Shown: positions 42,541 to 48,901 of the stretch, in pieces | Layout: each line of letters opens with the position of its first letter | Position numbering within the stretch: the stretch's first letter is position 1 | DNA from: Branchiostoma floridae | Lineage: Eukaryota; Chordata; Leptocardii; Amphioxiformes; Branchiostomatidae | Assembly (NCBI RefSeq): GCF_000003815.2 | Contig: NC_049981.1 | Coordinates: 29,119,415-29,168,315, forward strand | Direction: 5' to 3' | Length of the DNA: 48,901 bases | Translations under genes and position numbers: made by a program | The notes under the pieces: model-generated | Told to the model about the DNA's origin: nothing | Database searches by the model: none | The model's input: the letters and a program-made list of their open reading frames with translations, nothing else

Positions 42541-42800
42541 GCGGCGTGATACGCTCCACTGAGCGTTCTAATCACCGGAATGGGATAGACTCGTCCAGAT
42601 AACGTTCCAAAACTCTTATTGGCTGGGCGCCAGAGGTAGCCATCAAGCAACACAAAGTTCATTTTCCCCTGGGAGACGTCGGCCGAGGAGGTAGTTCTGC
42701 TGGAGTAAGAGACCCTTACGTTGTTTTCCAACGCCAAGCCTGTAAGTGGGAATTTATTATTACTTTCAAATATTTTTTTTTCCAGCATTGTTCGAAAGGT
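42541..42800 (+). promoter_or_regulatory. CpG-rich first-exon-like segment
   Basis: A CpG-rich stretch with an ATTGGCTGGGCG (CCAAT-type) motif near 42619, followed by an unspliced-looking segment ending GCCAAGCCT|GTAAGTGGG near 42741, a strong splice donor. It could be the promoter and non-coding first exon of a plus-strand gene whose body is outside or unrecognised. Confidence 0.3.
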
Positions 42801-44200
42801 CGAAATTCCACCACAGACTTTACTTGGTAGAGTTATGATCTGTGCAGGCGGACAGACCTGGGTAGGCTGACGGCCTATACGTTATGTTACACCTGTATGT
42901 TTCAACATCTGGCTACAAACACGTCACTCCTGATCCGATAGAGTACATTTAAAAGCACATTTTATATCTATAGTACAGAAATAGACACTATTTCGGAGCA
43001 CGTTCAGTTTTTAGATATTCTACTAAATGTTCCCAGTTGTAAAGCGAGAGACGCTTGCTGGTGGAACCTCGGACCTTAATCTGCCTGTTGTCCTCGGACA
43101 ACCTCGCATTCCTGAACAATATTCAAAGCACACCTGCTTGTAACTCAATGGCTCTCAGCAGTAGACTCACAACAGTTAACACGGGCAGTGTGTTTCTAGG
43201 TTCTCCCGAGCGAGATTCTTTTTTAGAGTTCCACTCTTCCGTCTCGTCTTGCTTGACAGATAGGCGTAGCCTTGTACGCCGCACTAGTAAAGGTTGGGTG
43301 GTTACGGTAAGGGTCACTGGAAAAAACGAACAAACAAGGTGGTAGTGAGCTTGTATGGTCATATTCAAACCTGTGCGTTTCCAACATTGATTTATGCTTG
43401 ATTGAAAGCGTGCAAGTCTGTGATATATCACAAAACGTATTTAAAATAGGATAACTGCAAATACTTGCCCGAGGGCTAATTGCAAGTACATGTTATATTC
43501 CTGTAAGAATGATAGATACAATGATGTATACTTCCTACGTCGAACTACGTTCAAGAATAAAGATCGAGTCAGTTTTGTTGGTTTTGACAGCGTCTCTTGA
43601 AGCAGTGGAAATTACCCACTTTCTCTATCATAAGATTGTTCGTTGGCTTAGTTTGGAAAATGCGAAACCCGATATGCGTCGAGTGAGGCAAAGTGAGCCA
43701 AATATCCTTGTAAGATCTAACGCATTGTTTGGCGAGATTATGTAGTGTCAATCTGTACAAACAAATTCCATGTTTTCAGCTGTTCATGCTCTGTTTAGCA
43801 ACAGAAAAAAAACTGAACCACCAAATATTGTTCGGTCTAAGTCATGTCCTAAAAAAGTCCTTATGCTAATTATTGTGGCATGCATTAACCCTAAATGTTT
43901 TGCAACTGTGATAATGTTACAAGAAGTAATCGACTTGTGCGGTGCATTTGGTACATCATGGATGCACGTAAACTTTCCGATGGTTGAGCGGCTCAACACA
44001 ATCATGCATGAAACACACTGCAAAGGTTAAAGCACCGGACAAGTCAGGTGCTTCTTGTTGAACTTGTTGACACTGAACGTTTGTTGACTCGCTCGACCAC
44101 CTGTATTTCATTTCACGCAATATATCTTATCAAGTAAAGTTCACAACCGAACCTGACTACAGGCGTAAAGTATATTAAGTCATTTATTTCTGGTTCCCAC
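42801..44200. other. Unassigned sequence
   Basis: Several frames of 60-100 codons on both strands, for example 43770-44030 (+), but none has a recognisable domain, splice context or codon bias. A GCAATTAGCCCTCGGGC-type motif on the minus strand near 43470 resembles the 3' stem of the LINE at 12660-13111. Confidence 0.4.
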
Positions 44201-44239
44201 GCTCTTACGGTGGCTTCTCTTCTAGATTAGCTATCTATT

Positions 44240-44424
44240 ATCTTGAAATTCGAAACGCCCACGCATCTTTGTACACTTCCCTTGTCCCTAAAGTCTTATC
44301 CGGCCTCCTCAGAAAAGAACTGCCTTCTTACCTTTCAGCTCATATCGTATCTGTGAAATACAACGCTTCTTGTAGCCTCCATCGAAGACTTCCAGCGTGG
44401 CTGGCTTTTACTCCATGGGGGTAA
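44240..44424 (+). repeat. Diverged relative of the right-end repeat
   Basis: TCAGAAAAGAACTGCCTTC and CTTCCCTTGTCCCTAAAGTC are a diverged form of CTCAGAAAAGAGTTGGC and CTTCCTTTGTTCCTAGCG in the tandem unit from 44917. A ~60-codon frame reads through it (GLLRKELPSYLSAHIVSV), which may mark an old coding relic. No family is recognised. Confidence 0.35.
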
Positions 44425-44816
44425 GGATGTGGTGGTGGTTTGGCTGGTTCACTAGTTTCAAAGTTGGCTTAGTTTCTCTAAGCATGCTAATGCCGAGATA
44501 GGGAGTTTGCCTAGAATAGTAGTTTGGCTCGGAGGCTACTCTTCGTCGTCACACAGACACACATACAGACACACACGCGCTTTTATTCTTCTGCAGACGT
44601 TTCACGACCATCTGTCGTCTTATGAAACAGTTTCTATTGTATTTTGCGCCAATAGAAACTACACTATTTTGCACCGATAGAAACTACTGTTTCAGTGCAC
44701 ACCGAGGAAGACGACAGGTAACCTGGAATCCAGTCTACCGTGGATTGGCCAGGCTACCTTCGGGACAGGAGGGTCTTTCCACCGCCCCGGTAATCTTTCA
44801 GTTTTAAACCACCGAC

Positions 44817-44916
44817 NNNNNNNNNNNNNNNNNNNNNNNNNNNNNNNNNNNNNNNNNNNNNNNNNNNNNNNNNNNNNNNNNNNNNNNNNNNNNNNNNNNN
44901 NNNNNNNNNNNNNNNN
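44817..44916. other. Assembly gap (100 N)
   Basis: A default-length gap at the left edge of the right-hand tandem repeats. The first unit is probably incomplete. Confidence 1.
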
Positions 44917-45138
44917 TCGCTCTCGAGTTGTGAGTCATGTGAATAAATGGCAAAGCACCCACAAGTACAATACAAGTATCTTTCTTCACTTCCTTTGTTC
45001 CTAGCGCCTTGTCCGGTTTTCTCAGAAAAGAGTTGGCACACTTCCGATGAATTTCTGACTCCGGCCCCGTTTGTTTAAACTTTGTCAATTGAGTCAGGTC
45101 CCTAAAGTTCAACATATGGTGAAGTGTACCGTTAGAGC

Positions 45139-45169
45139 AAGGTTAAAAATCGAGATTTTTAACCTCCTT
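45139..45169. mobile_element. Hairpin insertion, unit 1 copy
   Basis: AAGGTTAAAAATC-GA-GATTTTTAACCTCCTT is the unit 1 version of the hairpin at 46727-46760, with GAG lost from the left arm. Confidence 0.6.
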
Positions 45170-45799
45170 GGTTAGAGTGAAAGCATGCGATATTTTTATG
45201 TACATGTTGTTGGCGTTCCGTGCAGTAAGCAGTCACTGAGCGTGTGCAGTATTAAAACAGTCACGCCCCTGGGTGTCGTAATGGAACAGCCCAATCGCAC
45301 AACAATTACCTGACTAAGCCAGGAACATAACGGTAACGCCATACCTGTCTCCTCCCTGACCTGGCTCAGTACAGCAGACCCTGACTAGCCCCGGGGCGGT
45401 ACAGCTGACGACAGACACTGAAAGTGCGGACCTGGAGTTGGTAGCTGTTTGGACATCGCTAGAGTACCAGCGTAGTGACTCCTACAGGGGTGCGTTTAGA
45501 GATATTCATTTAACGGAATTCATGGGAGTTTATCGTAACACATTGCGTTCTTTACTGCTTATAACTTTGAACTCGTAATGAATTGCGTAAAACTCGTATA
45601 TTTCCTAGTAGTGGATCGTCTGAATTTCGTAAACATTGTATGCTTTCCTATATGAACTCATATCATATAGTGGCAACGTGATGTTGAGTTATAGGTGCTT
45701 TTAGCCATTATATATGATATTAACATTAGACTCTCGGAAGAAAAAAACTCAGCATGTAACATGACCCACATGTAGGGGACGTGATCAGAATCCTTAGTG

Positions 45800-46382
45800 G
45801 AGTACTCGCGGTCTGCCTAAACACCACAAACGACCACAAACGACTCAGAAACACCACTAACGACCACAAACGACTCTAATATGCAGTGTATATGGTTTCA
45901 AGATCGAAGCGATTCTTTGCCGCCATGTTGGATCGCCCGTGCTAGAAGTCTGCATGGGGAAGTCCTCGATACCTTCCAGTCTATGGAACTGTGGAAGCCT
46001 TCCACAGTTCCATAGACGACAGGACGATAAAACTATGGACGCTGTTGGTTCATAGATTATAGCATGACACAACTCTATCATTGTCAACTTATAAAACTTG
46101 TATACTAAGTGTTTTTCAGCCTCAAATGCAGGCTGCGCATTCATTGACAGCGCGCTCAGCCATCGTGACCGATCTTGAAACCGGCGGACTAACTCGAAAT
46201 AACTGGTGAATACGTAGGACTTGCTACATTTTTTAAATTAATAAATGTGTAAACAATGTCTCCAGAGCGCCACACAAGGTATTTGACCCATATACACTGC
46301 ATATTAGAGTCGTTTGTGGTCGTGTGTGGTGTTTCTGAGTCGTTTGTGGTCGTTTGTGGTGTTTAGGCAAACCGGTATACTC
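45800..46382. mobile_element. Foldback element with CACAAACGAC repeats
   Basis: Inverted ends of about 80 bp contain GCCTAAACACCACAAACGAC and further tandem CACAAACGAC units, then CTAATATGCAGTGTATATGG. The mirror copy ends near 46382. The second-unit copy is at 47852-48474, with extra tandem subrepeats in its left arm. The interior is unique and has no coding frame. No clear target duplication was found. Confidence 0.7.
45979..46017. repeat. Perfect 19 bp-arm snap-back palindrome
   Basis: GTCTATGGAACTGTGGAAG, one base, then its exact complement. The second unit has only the right arm at the same place (TACCTTCCACAGTTCCATAG), so the left arm was added in unit 1 or lost in unit 2. Confidence 0.85.
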
Positions 46383-46726
46383 GTGATTGAATCAATGAAT
46401 GTGTCTTGTTTTTGTGGGGCTTGAAGTCTCTATTATTTCAGGGCTAAACACTCAGTTTGTAAAAGCACCGGATACAGGTTACCCCGCGGATAAAGTGTTT
46501 ATAATCGCTCTCGAGTTGTGAGTCATGTGAATAAATGGCAAAGCGCTCACAAGTACAACACAAGTACCTTTCTTCACTTCCTTTGTTCCTAGCGTCTTGT
46601 CCGGTTTTCTCAGAAAAGAGTTGGCGCACTTCCGATGAACTTCTGACTCCGGCCCCGTTTGTTTAAACTTTGTCAATTGAGTCAGCTCCCTAAAGTTAAA
46701 AATATGGTGAAGTGTACCGTTAGAGC

Positions 46727-46760
46727 AAGGAGGTTAAAAATCGAGATTTTTAACCTCCTT
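46727..46760. mobile_element. 34 bp hairpin insertion, unit 2 copy
   Basis: 16 bp arms, AAGGAGGTTAAAAATC and its complement, around GA. Flanks are CGTTAGAGC and GGTTAGAGT, 7 of 9 identical. The third-unit copy is at 48819-48851 with one A or T missing in the right arm. These are copies of one ancestral insertion, because the whole unit was duplicated. Confidence 0.65.
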
Positions 46761-46850
46761 GGTTAGAGTGAAAGCATGCGACTATAGTATTTTTATGTAC
46801 ATGTTGTTGGCGTTCCGTGCAGTAAGCAGTCACTGCGCGTGTGCAGTATT

Positions 46851-47207
46851 TTAATGATGATGATCATGAAGTTTATTGCATATTCATGCCCCATTGGGGC
46901 TAAATGCAGTGAGATTGGTACAAAGCCAAATTAAAGGGAGTAAACGGAAAACTATACATATACTATAAAGTACGTGCTTCTTCTCTCTTCTCAAAGCATG
47001 TGTAGACAAACTTACAGAGTTTTTCCAGTATATCGTAGTTAGATGATGACATAAAGTATTTGAACAGATCTTCCTTCGTTAGGTGCGCACATTTTTTATC
47101 CACATGTGTAGCATTAACGAATGCGTTTCGCAGATCTTTGTACGGTGAACACTCAAGGACAAAGTGTACTTCGTTTTCTACATACGAAGTACACTTTGTC
47201 CTTGAGT
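46851..47207 (-). mobile_element. 5'-truncated LINE fragment in unit 2
   Basis: A minus-strand frame ending near 46963 reads VENEVHFVLECSPYKDLRN then KFVYTCFEKREEARTL, the same C-terminal Cys/His family as 12660-13111. The 3' end on the left has GCAATAAACTTC and a CAT/ATG run. Unit 1 lacks it, so insertion followed the unit duplication, or it was lost from unit 1. The 5' end is a 24 bp snap-back. Confidence 0.7.
47151..47207. repeat. 24 bp snap-back at the LINE 5' end
   Basis: ACTCAAGGACAAAGTGTACT to CGT at 47151-47174, a 9-base loop, then the exact complement at 47184-47207, where the LINE sequence stops and the host unit resumes. Confidence 0.88.
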
Positions 47208-48901
47208 ACAGTCGCGCCCCTGGGTGTCGTAATGGAACAGCCCACACCTGACTAAGCCAGGAACATAGCGGCTTATCTGTCTCCTCCATGACCTGGCTCA
47301 GTACAGCAGACCCTGACTAGCCCCGGGGCGGTACGGCTGACGACAGGCACTGAAAGTGCGGACCTGGAGTTGGTAGCTGTTTGGACATCGCTAGAGTACC
47401 AGCGTAGTGACTCCTACAGGGGTGCGTTTAGAGATATTCATTTAACGGAATTCATGGGAGTTTATCGTAACACATTGCGTTCTTTACTGCTTATAACTTT
47501 GAACTCGTAATGAATTGCGTAAAACTCGTATATTTCCTAGTAGTGGATCGTCTGAATTTCGTAAACATTGTATGCTTTCCTATATGATCCCATATCATAT
47601 AGTGGCAACGTGATGTTGAGTTATAGGTGCTTTTAGCCATTAGTAGTATGATATTAACATTAGACTCTCGGAAGAAAAACACTCAGCATATACTGTTATA
47701 TTATATTACATTAGTTGTTAGTTATTTGTATTAGTATATAGTTGTTCACATTGCCATACATTGTAACTGTTACAATTGTTGCGCAATAAAAGTTATTCCA
47801 TTATTCTGTAACATAACCCACATGTAGGGGACGTGATCAGAATCCTTAGTGGAGTACTCGCGGTCTGCCTAAACACCACAAACGACCACAAACGACTCAG
47901 AAACACCACAAACGACCACAAACGACTCTAATATGGAGTGTCTACATACGACTCTAATATGTATGTCTGCCTAAACACCACAAACGACTCTAATATGCAG
48001 TGTATATGGTTTCAAGATCGAAGCGATTCTTTGCCGCCATGTTGGATCGCCCGTGCTAGAAGTCTGCATGGGGAAGTCCTCGATACCTTCCACAGTTCCA
48101 TAGACGACAGGACGATAAAACTATGGACGCTGTTGGTTCATAGATTATAGCATGACACAACTCTATCATTGTCAACTTATAAAACTTGTATACTAAGTGT
48201 TTTTCAGCCTCAAATGCAGGCTGCGCATTCATTGACAGCGCGCTCAGCCATCGTGACCGATCTTGAAACTGGCCGGCGGACTAACTCGAAATAACTGGTG
48301 AATACGTAGGACTTGCTACATTTTTTAAGTTCATAAATGTGTAAACAATGTCTCCAGAGCGCCACACAAGGTATTTGACCCATATACACTGCATATTAGA
48401 GTCGTTTGTGGTCGTGTGTGGTGTTTCTGAGTCGTTTGTGGTCGTTTGTGGTGTTTAGGCAAACCGGTATACTCGTGATTGAATCAATGAATGTGTCTTG
48501 TTTTTGTGGGGCTTGAAGTCTCTATTATTTCAGGGCTAAACACTCAGTTTGTAAAAGCACCGGATACAGGTTACCCCGCGGATAAAGTGTTTATAATCGC
48601 TCTCGAGTTGTGAGTCATGTGAATAAATGGCAAAGCGCTCACAAGTACAACACAAGTACCTTTCTTCACTTCCTTTGTTCCTAGCGTCTTGTCCGGTTTT
48701 CTCAGAAAAGAGTTGGCGCACTTCCGATGAACTTCTGACTCCGGCCCCGTTTGTTTAAACTTTGTCAATTGAGTCAGCTCCCTAAAGTTAAAAATATGGT
48801 GAAGTGTACCGTTAGAGCAAGGAGGTTAAAAATCGAGATTTTTACCTCCTTGGTTAGAGTGAAGCATGCCACTATAGTATTTTAATGTACATGTTGTTGG
48901 C

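Larger units (their letters stand above)
44917..48901. repeat. Tandem 1.6-2.1 kb units (two and a half copies)
   Basis: TCGCTCTCGAGTTGTGAGTC begins at 44917, 46505 and 48597. Unit 1 is 1588 bp. Unit 2 is 2092 bp because it holds a LINE fragment (46851-47207), about 120 bp near 47690-47810, and an expanded CACAAACGAC tract. The third unit is cut by the window end. Each unit carries an AAGGAGG hairpin and a foldback element. Copies are about 95% or more alike by eye. Confidence 0.88.

Overview
The window is animal genomic DNA, most likely from a lancelet (Branchiostoma). It carries intron-rich genes with deuterostome-type products, very dense non-autonomous DNA transposons, a tRNA-headed SINE, several 3' ends of non-LTR retrotransposons, and a scaffold join that looks like two divergent haplotypes placed in tandem. 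The species assignment is inference from gene content and repeat style; no single sequence here proves it. No bacterial, CRISPR or phage features were seen.

Layout. (1) 1-5.1 kb: decayed repeat modules, a CA-rich microsatellite, then a tandem array of ~984 bp units, each with a perfect RFX X-box-like palindrome. (2) 5.1-6.3 kb: a degenerate GAACATAGGGG minisatellite interrupted by a Harbinger-type MITE, then a hAT-type MITE. (3) 6.7-19.0 kb, minus strand: a complete 15-exon kinesin-14 gene, orthologous by sequence to KIF25 (605 codons, all junctions in phase), with at least ten transposon insertions in its introns, one of them nested. (4) 20.7-21.1 kb, minus strand: an intronless histone H2A.X ending in SQEY. 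(5) 21.2-24.2 kb: a broken reverse-transcriptase fragment and a 758 bp transposon built from about 17 short dyads, ending about 100 bp before the annexin start. (6) 24.2-41.6 kb, plus strand: an annexin A7/A11-like gene with a long proline-rich N-terminus over seven exons and four annexin repeats. Part of the gene is duplicated by assembly and one core exon is missing, probably in a gap. (7) 41.9-44.8 kb: MITEs, a CpG-rich first-exon-like segment and undefined sequence. (8) 44.9 kb to the end: two and a half copies of a 1.6-2.1 kb unit carrying a foldback element and a palindromic mini-insertion.

The three genes are not an operon and show no obvious shared pathway: KIF25 is a microtubule motor, H2A.X marks DNA breaks, and the annexin binds membranes in a calcium-dependent way. 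The most unusual content is mobile. Target-site duplications can be read by eye for about twenty insertions. These include a set with 9-10 bp duplications that ranges from a 1.5 kb element down to hairpins of only 17-34 bp, and a hAT insertion that duplicated an annexin splice donor.
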